Assembly (NCBI RefSeq): GCF_000153125.2
Contig: NZ_CM002299.1
Coordinates: forward strand, 2,355,075 to 2,419,074
Source of the DNA: Congregibacter litoralis KT71
GTDB taxonomy: Bacteria; Pseudomonadota; Gammaproteobacteria; Pseudomonadales; Halieaceae
Direction: 5' to 3'
Length of the DNA stretch: 64,000 nt
Shown here: piece by piece, positions 7,948 through 16,634 of the stretch
How positions within the stretch are numbered: the stretch's first letter is position 1
How the letters are laid out: every line of letters starts with the position of its first letter
Made by a program: the position numbers and the translations under genes
Notes under the pieces: generated by a model
Seen by the model: the letters and a program-made list of their open reading frames with translations, nothing else
Database searches by the model: none
What the model was told of the DNA's origin: nothing

Positions 7948-9366
7948 TTATCTGCGGTAGTTAAGTGCCGGCGCCCGGTCCCCTAATAGCGCCTCGTAGT
8001 CGAAGTCGTCGCCGCGACGCTCGGCAAACTCGGCTTTCGCGGCTTCGCGCAAAGCCTCGTCCGTGTATAACTTAACGGCGGCGCTGCTCAGGGCACGGGC
8101 CGCAAGATCGGCGCCTTTAAATCCGATCGACGAACCCGCAGCGGCAACGGCCTGCCAGCTGTGGCCGGCGGTGCCGGGCACGTAGGTGGCGGTCGTCAGA
8201 CCGACCGTCGGCACTGCAATGGAGACATCGCCCACATCCGTGGAGCCATAGCTCAGGGACAGGCTGTAGGGCTGTATTTCTTCCTGGGAGCCCAGTTCAC
8301 GCTTCGGGTTATCAAAGCTTTCGTATATTTCTTTCGCGAAGCGGTTTTCCTGGGCGCTATATGTGATGCCACCGATCTCGCGCATGGTGGCATCCATCAT
8401 TTTGTGTAGCGTTTCATTCACCAGCACAGGGTAGTTTCCGTGAATGATCTCCACCTCCAGCTCCGTGCCCGTGCCTTCCGCCGCCCCTCGCGCTGCGGCT
8501 TCCATGCGCTCCCACAAGGACCGTACGGTGTTGGCCTCGGGATGTCGCAGGTAATAAAAGACTTCCGCGTAATCGGGAACCACGTTGGGCGCGTTACCTC
8601 CGGAGGTAATAACATAGTGAATCCGGGTTTGCTGGGGCACGTGCTCACGCATCATATTGACCATGTAATTCATAGCTTCTACCGCATCCAGGGCTGAGCG
8701 CCCGCGCTCCGGCGCACCTGCAGCGTGGGCAGACACACCACGAAAGCGAAACTTTGCCGAGCGATTGGCAAGGGTCGTGGCCGCCGCCGCTGAATTCTTG
8801 TCCGAGGGATGCCAGTGCATGGCAAAATCCACATCATCAAAGAGACCGGCGCGAACCATGTAAACCTTGCCACTGCCGCCCTCTTCGGCGGGGGTGCCGT
8901 AGAAGCGAATCGTACCGGGCGTGCCGGTGCTATCCAGCCACTCTTTGACGGCAATGGCGGCAGCCGCAGAACCTGCGCCAAAGAGATTGTGTCCACAGGC
9001 ATGACCCGCTGATTTTTCTTCAAGAAGACTTCGCGTGGGTACAGAATCCTGGGTAATCCCCGGCAATGCATCAAACTCACCGAGGATCGCGAGAACGGGG
9101 CCACCGTCGCCGTAGCTGGCTACGAAGGCCGTGGGAATGTCCGCAACGCCGCTTTCAATCGCAAAGCCTGCTGCGGCCAATTGCTCCTGCAGGAGTGCGC
9201 TGCTACGCGTTTCCTGATAGCCCACCTCGGCAAACTCCCAGAGGGAGCGCGCCGTTTCGGCTGTTTGCTCGTAGTTGGCGTTAAGCCAGTCAAGGTGCGC
9301 TGACTCCTGGGCAACCGTGACACAACTCGCGGTGCCAAGTAGCGTGGCTAGGACTAGTTTTCGCAT
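7948..9366 (-). CDS. exported M20-family amidohydrolase (AbgB-like)
   Basis: 472-residue metallo-amidohydrolase with a Sec signal peptide ('MRKLVLATLLGTASCVTVAQ', likely cut after Ala-Gln), so it acts in the periplasm. M20/PepV-type features are 'AGHACGHNLFGAG' (metal ligands), 'TPAEEGGSGKVYM' (catalytic Glu region), 'FAMHWHP' and a lid domain around 'HAAGAPERGRSALDA'. Closest described family: p-aminobenzoyl-glutamate hydrolase subunit B / IAA-amino-acid hydrolases, cleaving N-acyl amino acids. The start at 9366 is preferred to an upstream one at 9444 because it directly precedes the signal peptide and has AGGGAGA 8 nt upstream. Most family members are cytoplasmic, so export is notable. Confidence 0.9.
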   Translation of the reverse strand: MRKLVLATLLGTASCVTVAQESAHLDWLNANYEQTAETARSLWEFAEVGYQETRSSALLQEQLAAAGFAIESGVADIPTAFVASYGDGGPVLAILGEFDALPGITQDSVPTRSLLEEKSAGHACGHNLFGAGSAAAAIAVKEWLDSTGTPGTIRFYGTPAEEGGSGKVYMVRAGLFDDVDFAMHWHPSDKNSAAAATTLANRSAKFRFRGVSAHAAGAPERGRSALDAVEAMNYMVNMMREHVPQQTRIHYVITSGGNAPNVVPDYAEVFYYLRHPEANTVRSLWERMEAAARGAAEGTGTELEVEIIHGNYPVLVNETLHKMMDATMREIGGITYSAQENRFAKEIYESFDNPKRELGSQEEIQPYSLSLSYGSTDVGDVSIAVPTVGLTTATYVPGTAGHSWQAVAAAGSSIGFKGADLAARALSSAAVKLYTDEALREAAKAEFAERRGDDFDYEALLGDRAPALNYRR

Positions 9367-9455
9367 ACATTTTCTCCCTGTTGGTATTCTTCTTGGCGTG
9401 CTGTCGCCGTCACTGACCGTCGGTTCATACGCTCGTGACATCATTCATTGGGGGA

Positions 9456-10724
9456 TCACGTTGATCCTGAGCCTTCTGCATAACAGCGATGAAGCTCGCT
9501 CATGATCAACGCGATCCCCGCTTCGATGGTTTCGCGATCCCCGGCATAGGATATTCGCAAACACTCCCTGCTGTGAGACCAGTCTTCACCGGTGCCGATA
9601 AAAAACTCATTGCCCGGCAGGACGATGACGCCCCGGGCTTTCAAGCGCTCGTAGAGGGTGAAGCTGTCGATCGGCAAACCCTCACACCACAGCCACAGAA
9701 AAAAGGCGCCCTCGGGCCGGTGAATCCATACGGGCAAGTTGCCCCGCCCCGCTTCAACGGCTCTCACGGCCAGTTGCTGTCGCTCCCTATAATAGGGCTG
9801 TATTTCCTGGCGACACAGGGCCATCAGCGAGCCGTCGTCGAGCATACCGCGGAGGAGCTGCGGCCCCAGGGTGCCACAGGCAAGACTGACCACGGTGTTG
9901 GCGCGGGCAAACGCCTGGGCGATATCGGGATGGGCGATAACAATGCCACTGCGCACCCCCGGCAGCCCCAGCTTGGAGAGACTGAGCATCAGGATGCCCT
10001 GCTCCGACCAGGACGCGCTTGCGGAGGGTTCTATGAGACCCGGAAAAGGATGACCGTAGGCTCCATCAATAATCAGGGGAATATCCCCTGCCCGGGCAAG
10101 TGCCTCGAGGAGCGCAACTTCTTCATCGGAAATCACATTGCCCGTGGGATTACTGGGACGGGAAACACAGAGCGCCGCGGCTGAGGAAGACACGGTCAGG
10201 GCCTCCCCGTCTACGTGGTACTTGAACTGTCCGCCATCTAGGCGCTCAATCCGAGGCCTCGTCGCGGAGAAAAAATTCTCACTGAGCCCGATGTCCCGGT
10301 AACCCACGTACTCGGGACACAGGGGCAGATGTATCTGGCGCTCGACCCCATCGGATCCCCGGCCCGCAAACAGGTTGTAAAGCACGAAAAACGCAGACTG
10401 GCTCCCATTGGCGAGGGCGATGTGCTCAGGTCCGACCGACCAGCCGTATTCCCGTGTCAAAAACCGCGCCAGCTCCCGGCGAAAAACCCGGTCTCCCTGG
10501 GGCTCCTGATAAATACCCAGCAACTGGTGACGTCGCTCTCTATCTGACGCCAGCGCTGTGAGACGCGCTGCAAAGGTGGCTTCCACGGACTCGATGCGAC
10601 CGGGATTGCCACCGCCCATAAACAGCAGCGTAGGATCATCGCTCAGGGCAGCACCGAGGTCGTCCATGAGACCGCTGATGCCGCTGTTGGCAGCAAATTT
10701 TTCGCCGAAGCTGGAAAGTCGCAT
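9456..10724 (-). CDS. avtA: valine--pyruvate aminotransferase (AvtA-like)
   Basis: 422-residue fold-type I PLP aminotransferase. 'MRLSSFGEKFAANSGISGLM' and 'FMGGGNPGRI' are characteristic of AvtA, which exchanges amino groups between valine/alanine and pyruvate/2-oxoisovalerate. Other motifs: 'LANGSQSAFFVLYNLF', 'CVSRPSNPTGNVISDEE', 'IIDGAYGHPFPG' (PLP-binding Asp), 'LSLSKLGLPGVRSG' (Schiff-base Lys) and a C-terminal 'LRISYAGD' (carboxylate-binding Arg). Length and motif order are normal. Separated by 90 nt from the exported amidohydrolase downstream, so probably its own transcript. Confidence 0.92.
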   Translation of the reverse strand: MRLSSFGEKFAANSGISGLMDDLGAALSDDPTLLFMGGGNPGRIESVEATFAARLTALASDRERRHQLLGIYQEPQGDRVFRRELARFLTREYGWSVGPEHIALANGSQSAFFVLYNLFAGRGSDGVERQIHLPLCPEYVGYRDIGLSENFFSATRPRIERLDGGQFKYHVDGEALTVSSSAAALCVSRPSNPTGNVISDEEVALLEALARAGDIPLIIDGAYGHPFPGLIEPSASASWSEQGILMLSLSKLGLPGVRSGIVIAHPDIAQAFARANTVVSLACGTLGPQLLRGMLDDGSLMALCRQEIQPYYRERQQLAVRAVEAGRGNLPVWIHRPEGAFFLWLWCEGLPIDSFTLYERLKARGVIVLPGNEFFIGTGEDWSHSRECLRISYAGDRETIEAGIALIMSELHRCYAEGSGST

Positions 10725-10755
10725 TGCGTGAGTGTACCTAAGGCCTCGTTACGGC

Positions 10756-10998
10756 CTAATAGTGCGGTGGCTTTTCTACGACGCTCTCGCCGGAGCTCGG
10801 ACCGTCATTCTCGTTTTCCCGCAGGGCCCGCAGTTGCTCGCCGAGTAAGGTGACCTGGCGCTGCAGGAGCAGAATATCCTGCTGCTGCGTGGCAAGGGCA
10901 TCGTTGAGCCGCTGCACGCTATCGTTCTGAAACGCCAGTTCTGCCTGAAGCTTAGCGATATCGGCTGCCGTTTGATCGTCGTCCACGGGGTTCACCAA
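10756..10998 (-). CDS. slyX: SlyX-like coiled-coil protein
   Basis: 80-residue protein, a single predicted coiled coil from about residue 12 to 62 ('IAKLQAELAFQNDSVQRLND', then a second heptad block) with the diagnostic C-terminal 'PPHY' of SlyX. Function of SlyX is unknown; in many gammaproteobacteria it lies near slyD. The first codon is a TTG (10998) followed by a GTG (10995); neither has a clear Shine-Dalgarno, so the exact start is uncertain. Divergent from the eIF1-like gene. Confidence 0.85.
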   Translation of the reverse strand: MVNPVDDDQTAADIAKLQAELAFQNDSVQRLNDALATQQQDILLLQRQVTLLGEQLRALRENENDGPSSGESVVEKPPHY

Positions 10999-11048
10999 AT
11001 TACAAAGCGCTGTACCCTACACTGCCCCCCAAGGCAGGAGCAATGTTC

Positions 11049-11417
11049 ATGAGTCGAGGCGCACAAGGCAAATCCCGCACCGTGTACAGCACGGACAAAG
11101 GCCGCCTTTGTCCCGACTGTGGCGTGGTGAAGGCTGACTGTCGCTGCAGGCTTTTAAAAGCTGCTGCGCCCGCAGGTGACGGCGTGGTACGCATCAAACG
11201 GGAAACCAAGGGTCGGGGCGGTAAAGCCGTGACCCTGGTGACGGGCCTCCCCGACGACGCGGCTACTTTGAAAAAACGGGCCAAGGTTCTCAAACAGCGC
11301 TGTGGCGTCGGCGGGGCCATCAAAGATGGGGTCATTGAGATCCAGGGCGACCAGCGCGAGATCATCAAAAGCATGCTTGAAGCCGAGGGATTAACGGTAA
11401 AACTTGCGGGCGGCTGA
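11049..11417 (+). CDS. yciH: SUI1/eIF1-like translation factor (YciH family)
   Basis: 122-residue protein of the bacterial SUI1 family, related to eukaryotic eIF1, which monitors start-codon selection on the 30S subunit. A Cys-containing N-terminal part ('CPDCGVVKADCRC', possibly metal-binding) precedes the SUI1 domain: 'IKRETKGRGGKAVTLVTGLP', 'LKQRCGVGGAIKDGVIEIQG', 'IIKSMLEAEG'. Two ATGs occur at 11043 and 11049; the AGGAG at 11036-11040 is only 2 nt from the first and 8 nt from the second, so 11049 is chosen. Confidence 0.9.
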   Translation: MSRGAQGKSRTVYSTDKGRLCPDCGVVKADCRCRLLKAAAPAGDGVVRIKRETKGRGGKAVTLVTGLPDDAATLKKRAKVLKQRCGVGGAIKDGVIEIQGDQREIIKSMLEAEGLTVKLAGG

Positions 11418-11783
11418 AGCCACGCCCCATTATTGGTTAATTTTTGATCAATCTCCCACGAAAATCACGCTCCGAACCGGGTTTTTGGCGTCAAACAGTG
11501 AAAAACAGTGAAAAACAGTGCCATTTAGCACCAATATACAAAAATAAGATAAATAAAATGCTCTAAACCCCTAATTTATATTGGATATTTAAAAATGGTG
11601 TGGTAAAAATGGAGCCATGGTGGAGAAAGTACCGCCTAAATACCGGTTGTTCCGGATGCTCCCGCCACAGGAGAGCGTCAGTCGCGTTGGGACGGGATGG
11701 GGACCAACCGGTAATAGCATGCAAACCGGTGACGAAATGCCAAAGAGCATTCGCGCCATGTTCCTGCGAGGAGCCTGCTATCT
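11418..11783. other. AT-rich intergenic region between yciH and a phage-like gene
   Basis: About 365 nt without a convincing gene. The first part up to 11600 is much more AT-rich than its surroundings and contains a 10-bp tandem repeat (11491-11520) and an inverted repeat CCAATATA (11531-11538) / TATATTGG (11577-11584). The right half reads like ordinary leader sequence; a CGAGGAG at 11767-11773 serves the next gene. An alternative frame from 11617 overlaps the next gene and looks spurious. Confidence 0.6.
11491..11520. repeat. 10-bp tandem repeat, three units
   Basis: Three consecutive 10-mers, the last two identical (AAAAACAGTG) and the first differing at two positions (TCAAACAGTG). One unit is close to a helical turn, so it could be a phased protein-binding site; simple slippage is equally possible. 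Confidence 0.8.
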
Positions 11784-12200
11784 ATGTACATCACGGCTGA
11801 ACACCTGCGCGAGCAGGTCATCAAACCCACCCTTGAATATCTCGGCGAGTGGTCATCGGAGGCGGAGCGAGAGCTGCTGGCGGCAGCGCTGCGAAAAACC
11901 GAGGGGGGAATGTTCTCCCGACGGGAGCGCGGTCTGGGATTGTTTCAGATCACCTCGAACCAGCATCGGGATCTTTGGGATCGCTACCTGGCTTTCCGTC
12001 CCGACATCGCAAGCCGGGTCCGCGGGCTGGCAAGTCAACGGGCTTTTCTGAGCAATCCCGACAGCGAGTTGCAGACCAACCTCAGCTATTGCACGGCCAT
12101 TGCCTGGCTGCTGTATCAGCAGGCACGGGTCCATAGTGACTGGCAGGATACAAGCACCCTGGGTGCCGTGGCAGGTTCAGCGGTCGCCGCTCACGCCTGA
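11784..12200 (+). CDS. phage-type structural/lysozyme-like protein, C-terminally shortened remnant
   Basis: 138-residue protein resembling a family found in tailed-phage structural clusters, characterised by an Glu-containing helix, a 'GLGLFQIT' segment, 'DLWDRYLAFRPDI' and 'NLSYCTAIAWLLYQQ'. Family members usually continue with a Tyr/Trp-rich block ('AxYWKxxYNT'-like); here that block is absent and the frame ends in an unrelated Ala-rich tail that runs into the convergent gene (overlap 12177-12200). No other phage genes are nearby, so this looks like a relic. SD: CGAGGAG, 10 nt before ATG. Family assignment rests on remembered motif order, not a search. Confidence 0.6.
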   Translation: MYITAEHLREQVIKPTLEYLGEWSSEAERELLAAALRKTEGGMFSRRERGLGLFQITSNQHRDLWDRYLAFRPDIASRVRGLASQRAFLSNPDSELQTNLSYCTAIAWLLYQQARVHSDWQDTSTLGAVAGSAVAAHA

Positions 12201-12812
12201 GCGCAGTTCCCGCTCCCAGCGACGCAGATCGTCGGGCGTATCGATGTCGTAAAGCATCGGCAACTCTGATGTGCCTAAGCCTGCCGAGCGCACACGCATC
12301 CTCGTAACTTCAAGCACCGCGTCGCTGCCCCAGGGCACGCCCGTCAGCATGTTCGCGGAGACTCTGCGGCAAGCAATAAGCACAAAGCCTCCGTCCTCCG
12401 CCGGCCCCAGCACGACGTCAGCACACTCAAGAGCATCAAAGGCTGCTTCCAGATAGTCCACCGACAGCACCGGGCAGTCACTGCCCACCAGCACCACCGC
12501 GTCCGCGCGCGTTAACCCATCACGGAGCGCGGCATGCATCCGCTCCCCAAGATCCTTTCCCTGCTGCAAAAAAGGTCCTTGCATGCCGAGGGCCAACGCC
12601 CGCGAGAGCACGTCATGCTCCCCCGCCCTGTCCAACCACAATTCCGCCACGCCGAGGGCAGACTGCGTCAATGTTGCCGCTGTGCTAAGGAGCAGGCGCT
12701 CGTGAACGGCACAGGATTCCGTCGCGCTAAGCTCGGTCTGGAGCCGTGTTTTTACCCGGCCCGGTTCAGGGTATCGGGCAAACTGCTGGAGAAGACAGGG
12801 AGAAGCGGTCAC
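12177..12812 (-). CDS. TIGR04282/DUF2064-family nucleotidyl- or glycosyltransferase-like protein
   Basis: 211-residue protein of the DUF2064 family (TIGR04282, named from arsenosugar biosynthesis loci). It shows the MobA/CofC-like fold signature: 'QQFARYPEPGRVKTRLQTEL' at the N-terminus, 'QGKDLGERMHAAL', 'VVLVGSDCPVL', 'VVLGPAEDGGFVLIA' and a C-terminal 'DIDTPDDLRRW'. Begins with GTG one base after the stop of the TIGR04283-type gene, so the two are translated as a pair. Actual product unknown; no arsenic methyltransferase or radical-SAM arsenosugar gene is present in the window. Confidence 0.88.
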   Translation of the reverse strand: MTASPCLLQQFARYPEPGRVKTRLQTELSATESCAVHERLLLSTAATLTQSALGVAELWLDRAGEHDVLSRALALGMQGPFLQQGKDLGERMHAALRDGLTRADAVVLVGSDCPVLSVDYLEAAFDALECADVVLGPAEDGGFVLIACRRVSANMLTGVPWGSDAVLEVTRMRVRSAGLGTSELPMLYDIDTPDDLRRWERELRSGVSGDR

Positions 12813-12813
12813 C

Positions 12814-13530
12814 TCATTGCCCGCCCGGGGAACCCTTCAGGGCATGCTTCCCGTAGTAATGCCGCCAGAGACGGTGCGGTGAGACGCCGGCAAAGAACGC
12901 CAGGCGCAGGGCCCACATACGGAAGATCGTCCGCCACAGACCCTTTTCATCCCAGCGCCGACCACTGGAATCTACCACCAGGGGCAGCATCCCGCCGGGA
13001 GCGTGGCGACGAAGGCGCTTACACAGCTCCACGTCTTCCATAAGCGGCATCGCGGCGAAGCCTCCAAGAACTTCAAAAAGCTCCCGCTCCACAATCAACA
13101 ACTGATCACCCGTGGCGATGCGCGTGACCCCGGAGCGGCGGTTCATAAACGCGCTCACCATTGCCAGCCCCGAGGAGCGGCCCTGCAGGGCAATACGACA
13201 GAACCCCCAACGAACATCACCGGCAAGCACGGCCCGCAATGCATTCGTGTCAAACCGGGGCTGCGTATCGGCGTGAAGAAACGCCAACCAGTGATTTTTT
13301 GCACAGGCAGCCCCCAGATTCATCTGCCGCGCCCGACCGGCCTCCCCAAGGAGTACCAGGTCCGCATTCATGAGAGCGAGAGAAACGCTACCGTCACGGC
13401 TGCCACCATCGACGACAATGAGCTCAGCATCGCCGAACTCACGGCGCAAACGGGAGAGTAGTTCGGGCAGCCTCGCGCCCTCATTCACCACGGGGATCAC
13501 AAAGCTCAGCGATGACGGCGAATCAGTCAA
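12814..13530 (-). CDS. TIGR04283-family glycosyltransferase (GT2 fold)
   Basis: 238-residue family 2 glycosyltransferase. 'SFVIPVVNEGARLPELLSRL' opens the nucleotide-sugar-binding fold, 'IVVDGGSRDGS' follows, 'FLHADTQPRFD' carries the metal-binding Asp box and 'PLMEDVELCKRLRR' the acceptor/catalytic acid. This subfamily is classed with arsenosugar biosynthesis but is usually found with DUF2064 proteins in genomes lacking arsenic genes. The likely start is a TTG at 13530 overlapping the lytic transglycosylase stop by 8 nt, with no clear Shine-Dalgarno; coupling is assumed. Confidence 0.88.
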   Translation of the reverse strand: MTDSPSSLSFVIPVVNEGARLPELLSRLRREFGDAELIVVDGGSRDGSVSLALMNADLVLLGEAGRARQMNLGAACAKNHWLAFLHADTQPRFDTNALRAVLAGDVRWGFCRIALQGRSSGLAMVSAFMNRRSGVTRIATGDQLLIVERELFEVLGGFAAMPLMEDVELCKRLRRHAPGGMLPLVVDSSGRRWDEKGLWRTIFRMWALRLAFFAGVSPHRLWRHYYGKHALKGSPGGQ

Positions 13531-15514
13531 TCGGCGCGGGGCTGGCTACACCCATCAGCTGGGTCTTTTCTCCCAGGCGATAATCAAAGACCACACTGTA
13601 AGCCAACACGGCTTTTACGTAGTCGCGGGTTTCACGATAGGGAATAGTCTCGATCCAGGCGTCCAGAGGAAGGTCCTCGCGCAACCAGTTTTTCACACGG
13701 TTCGGACCGGCGTTATAGGCCGCAAGTGCTACGGCACGATTACCATCAAAACGTTCCAGGAGTTGCGCGTAATACGCGCTGCCCAGGGTGATGTTGTATT
13801 CGATGTTATCCAGAGCCTTGGTGCTCGCGGGAACCCCGACTTTCCGTGCCACGGATCGCCCCGTTGCAGGCATCAGTTGCATAAGGCCCCTCGCGCCCAC
13901 GGGAGACCTCGCCGTCGGAGAAAACGCACTCTCCCGGCGCGCAATGGCCATCAGCTCACTGACCGGCAGGGACTGGGCCGCCGCCCGCTGGTAAAAGTCG
14001 TCCACAAAGGCCAGGGGAAAGCGCAGATCGAGGGCATTCCAATGCTGTCCCGCATTCGCAGCGTCAATGCTCAAGCGGTGCCAGCCCTGCTCTTTGGCAA
14101 TATTAGCCAGGGCGAGTTGCTGACGCTCATCGAGACGCCTCAGCGCATAGGTCCACTCAGATTCAGCGAGCCTGTTCTCCCCAAGGACGTTAAGCTCATG
14201 AACACGCCACAGAGAATCTGTAGTCCACGCCGGCAGATCCGAGATCGGCACAGCGTTCCCTGCCCCCGCCCTGTCCTGATAACTGTAGGGCAGACCCAGT
14301 TTGTCAGCGCTGAGAAACCCATAATAACTACGCTCCTGAGCCACAGCTGCATAGAGCAGTTCGGCGTCCGTCACGAGGCCCTGGGCTTCCAGGGAACGCG
14401 CATACCAGTAGCGCCAGGTGCCCTCTTCCTGCGCTGCCTGGCTGAGGGATATAAACTGTCGATCAATGGCGACCCAGTCCTGCTCCGCAATTGCCCAACG
14501 CAGGCGCAGGGTGGTGAGCTTGTCATCCGCCCACCGGGAAAGCCCTTCGTCCGCCCAGTCCCTGATGGCCTCATCCAGTTCCAGGAGGCCGCGGAAGGCG
14601 ATGGCCGAGACCACACGCCTGTGCTGCGCTTCGTCAAGGATCGTCTCATCAAGGGCCTGGAGCTGCCTGAGTGCGCGCGCGGGGTCGTAGCGCGAGAGGC
14701 GTTCCAAACCGAGGGTGATCACCTCCGCTTTCTGCGGATGATCAAGCCCTGCCGCCAGATCAACGCTGCGCTGGGGTTGACGGTAGCTGTGTCGCAAGAT
14801 GCCCAGGGCAGGCTGCAGCTCTTCGCTACCCAGAGACGCTATGTACCGCAGCAAGCCTCCCTCGCGAGCCGCGAAGACAAGCTTGGCCCTTTGCCAGACC
14901 AGGGTGTCGTCGAGTCCTCCCGCCGCCTGCCAGAGTTTGAAGAGGGGGTCACAGGCATCGTCAACAGAGCTGGGAGACACCCAGAGATTGCTGGCCAGTG
15001 CCCAGGCCTCCTCTTTGGCATCTCTCGCCCGTTTTGCCCGCGCGTAGTAGCAGCGAAGATTTTCACTGCGGGGCTCCCGCGTCGCCGCCTCAAGATAATC
15101 CCCCCAGCGCCGACGCTTCCCCGTCGTGCTCAGATAACTGCCGAGGTAGCGAACACCGAGGGGACTGTGGCTTTCCGCTGCAACGAACTTACGGGCCTGG
15201 CTCCCGGGCGTCATGGTAAGCCGTCGCATGAGGCGCTCGTAATCCAGATACGGCCCCAGGGGGTAGCCGTCGAGCTTTTTTCGCTCGCGATCAAAGGCGG
15301 ACCAGTTCCCCGCGTCCAGCATTTCCCGGGCGCGGAGAAAACCCTCGCGATCCGCTACGAGGGCGGAAGCTTCTGCCGAGGGATTGAATGCCGCCTCGTC
15401 GACCCCGGCGTGCGCCGGAGCCATGGTGGAGGTCGAAAGCAGAAACAGCAGTAACGATAAAGCTGCCCATGGAGGAATTTCACATGCCGATGGCGGTAAA
15501 CTTCGGTCATCCAC
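13523..15514 (-). CDS. slt: soluble lytic murein transglycosylase (Slt70-like)
   Basis: Large periplasmic lytic transglycosylase that cleaves MurNAc-GlcNAc bonds with 1,6-anhydro ring formation. A hydrophobic signal segment ('WAALSLLLFLLSTSTMAPAHA') leads to an alpha-superhelical U/L-domain region and then a C-terminal SLT domain: 'IARRESAFSPTARSPVGARG' (catalytic Glu in 'RRESAF'), 'GLMQLMPATG', 'NITLGSAYYAQLL' and 'ALAAYNAGPNRV'. The start is uncertain: the frame is open to an ATG at 15625, but that would overlap the divergent DUF481 gene and put 50 residues before the signal; a GTG at 15514 gives a more normal signal peptide and is used here. About 660 residues. Confidence 0.88.
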   Translation of the reverse strand: MDDRSLPPSACEIPPWAALSLLLFLLSTSTMAPAHAGVDEAAFNPSAEASALVADREGFLRAREMLDAGNWSAFDRERKKLDGYPLGPYLDYERLMRRLTMTPGSQARKFVAAESHSPLGVRYLGSYLSTTGKRRRWGDYLEAATREPRSENLRCYYARAKRARDAKEEAWALASNLWVSPSSVDDACDPLFKLWQAAGGLDDTLVWQRAKLVFAAREGGLLRYIASLGSEELQPALGILRHSYRQPQRSVDLAAGLDHPQKAEVITLGLERLSRYDPARALRQLQALDETILDEAQHRRVVSAIAFRGLLELDEAIRDWADEGLSRWADDKLTTLRLRWAIAEQDWVAIDRQFISLSQAAQEEGTWRYWYARSLEAQGLVTDAELLYAAVAQERSYYGFLSADKLGLPYSYQDRAGAGNAVPISDLPAWTTDSLWRVHELNVLGENRLAESEWTYALRRLDERQQLALANIAKEQGWHRLSIDAANAGQHWNALDLRFPLAFVDDFYQRAAAQSLPVSELMAIARRESAFSPTARSPVGARGLMQLMPATGRSVARKVGVPASTKALDNIEYNITLGSAYYAQLLERFDGNRAVALAAYNAGPNRVKNWLREDLPLDAWIETIPYRETRDYVKAVLAYSVVFDYRLGEKTQLMGVASPAPID

Positions 15515-15611
15515 AGACAGATATCGGTGAACAACGGTGAACAGTTTGGAGATGCTCCCGGGGGAAGACCTGCGCCCGACAGCAAGAGACCAATGGCGGC
15601 TGCAACGCGTG

Positions 15612-16634
15612 ATGATGGTAGTCATGCTCCTGTTGATCTGCGTTTGTCTGAGTGATTCGGCAGCGGCTCAGCGCAGAACCGATACTATCACTCTCTACAA
15701 CGGTGACCGAATTACCGGTGAAATAAAATCGATGCTCGGGGGCCGCCTGAGCTTTAAAACGGATGCCATGGGCACCCTGGACGTCGAATGGCAGGAAGTA
15801 GCCAGCATCGATTCAAACTTTAACTACGAACTGCGTCTTGATAACGGCCAACGCTTCTTCGGCAGCGTTAAACCCGGATCATTGCCCGGTACGGTATCCC
15901 TTGAGGATGTTTTTGGGACAAAGAATTTCGGCTGGCAGGAAGTTGTCGAGATCCGTCCTGTGGAAGAGAGCTTCGTGGATCGCATTGATATCTACGTGGC
16001 GGCGAATTATGCCTTTACCAAAGCCAGCGGCGTGGCGCAGACGGAGTTTCGTACGGATATCTCCTACGAAGATGAGGAATCCCTCAATGCCCTCACGAGT
16101 CGCATAACCATCTCCGATACGGACGATGACTCCACCTCCAGTTCCCGCATCAATCTTTCACGCAAAGTGTGGACGGACCGCGCGGCAAATTTCCGTCTGG
16201 TTTTCGGGGGCCACGAGACTAACGATGAACTGGGCCTTGATTATCGTATCTCCCTGGGAGCAGGCCTGGGACGCTACTTTTTGGAAAGTCCTCGAAGCGA
16301 ACTCATCGGCAGCATGTCCGTGCAGGGGCTGGAAGAACGGAGCATTGGCGGCGACACCCAGGAAAGCATCGAGGGGGTGCTCACCCTGGGCTACTCACGC
16401 TGGCGCTATGACAGCCCGGAGCTGAAGCTCAAGCTTGACGCCTCGCTCTATCCTTCGCTGACGGAAAACGGTCGTATGCGTGCTGATACCAGCGCTACCC
16501 TGCGATGGGAACTGGTGAGCGATCTCTTCTGGGACTTCAGCGCCTGGGGGAGTTTTGACAACTCTACGGTAGACATCGACGCCGCCGGAGAATTTGACTG
16601 GGGTGTTACCACCGGCGTCGGCTGGAGCTTCTAA
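15612..16634 (+). CDS. DUF481-family outer-membrane beta-barrel protein (YdiY-like)
   Basis: 340-residue exported protein. Signal peptide at residues 1-20 ('MMVVMLLLICVCLSDSAAAQ'), then a short domain with two repeats of the form 'TLYNGDRITGEIKSMLGGRL' / 'LRLDNGQRFFGSVKPG', then a DUF481 domain made of alternating beta-strands and ending 'TTGVGWSF', an aromatic C-terminus typical of Bam-assembled barrels. Related YdiY proteins are salt- or acid-induced, function unknown. ATG at 15612 chosen because the signal peptide starts there. Its stop codon abuts the stop of the convergent lipoprotein gene with no spacer. Confidence 0.87.
   Translation: MMVVMLLLICVCLSDSAAAQRRTDTITLYNGDRITGEIKSMLGGRLSFKTDAMGTLDVEWQEVASIDSNFNYELRLDNGQRFFGSVKPGSLPGTVSLEDVFGTKNFGWQEVVEIRPVEESFVDRIDIYVAANYAFTKASGVAQTEFRTDISYEDEESLNALTSRITISDTDDDSTSSSRINLSRKVWTDRAANFRLVFGGHETNDELGLDYRISLGAGLGRYFLESPRSELIGSMSVQGLEERSIGGDTQESIEGVLTLGYSRWRYDSPELKLKLDASLYPSLTENGRMRADTSATLRWELVSDLFWDFSAWGSFDNSTVDIDAAGEFDWGVTTGVGWSF

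Noticed and set aside
11617..12051. 144-codon frame overlapping the phage-type gene
   Set aside because: Its second half is the shifted frame of the better-supported gene at 11784, and the first half lacks protein-like character.
13370..15454. 694-codon open frame on the plus strand
   Set aside because: It lies wholly antisense to the lytic transglycosylase and shows no domain, only the mirror of its GC-rich codon pattern.
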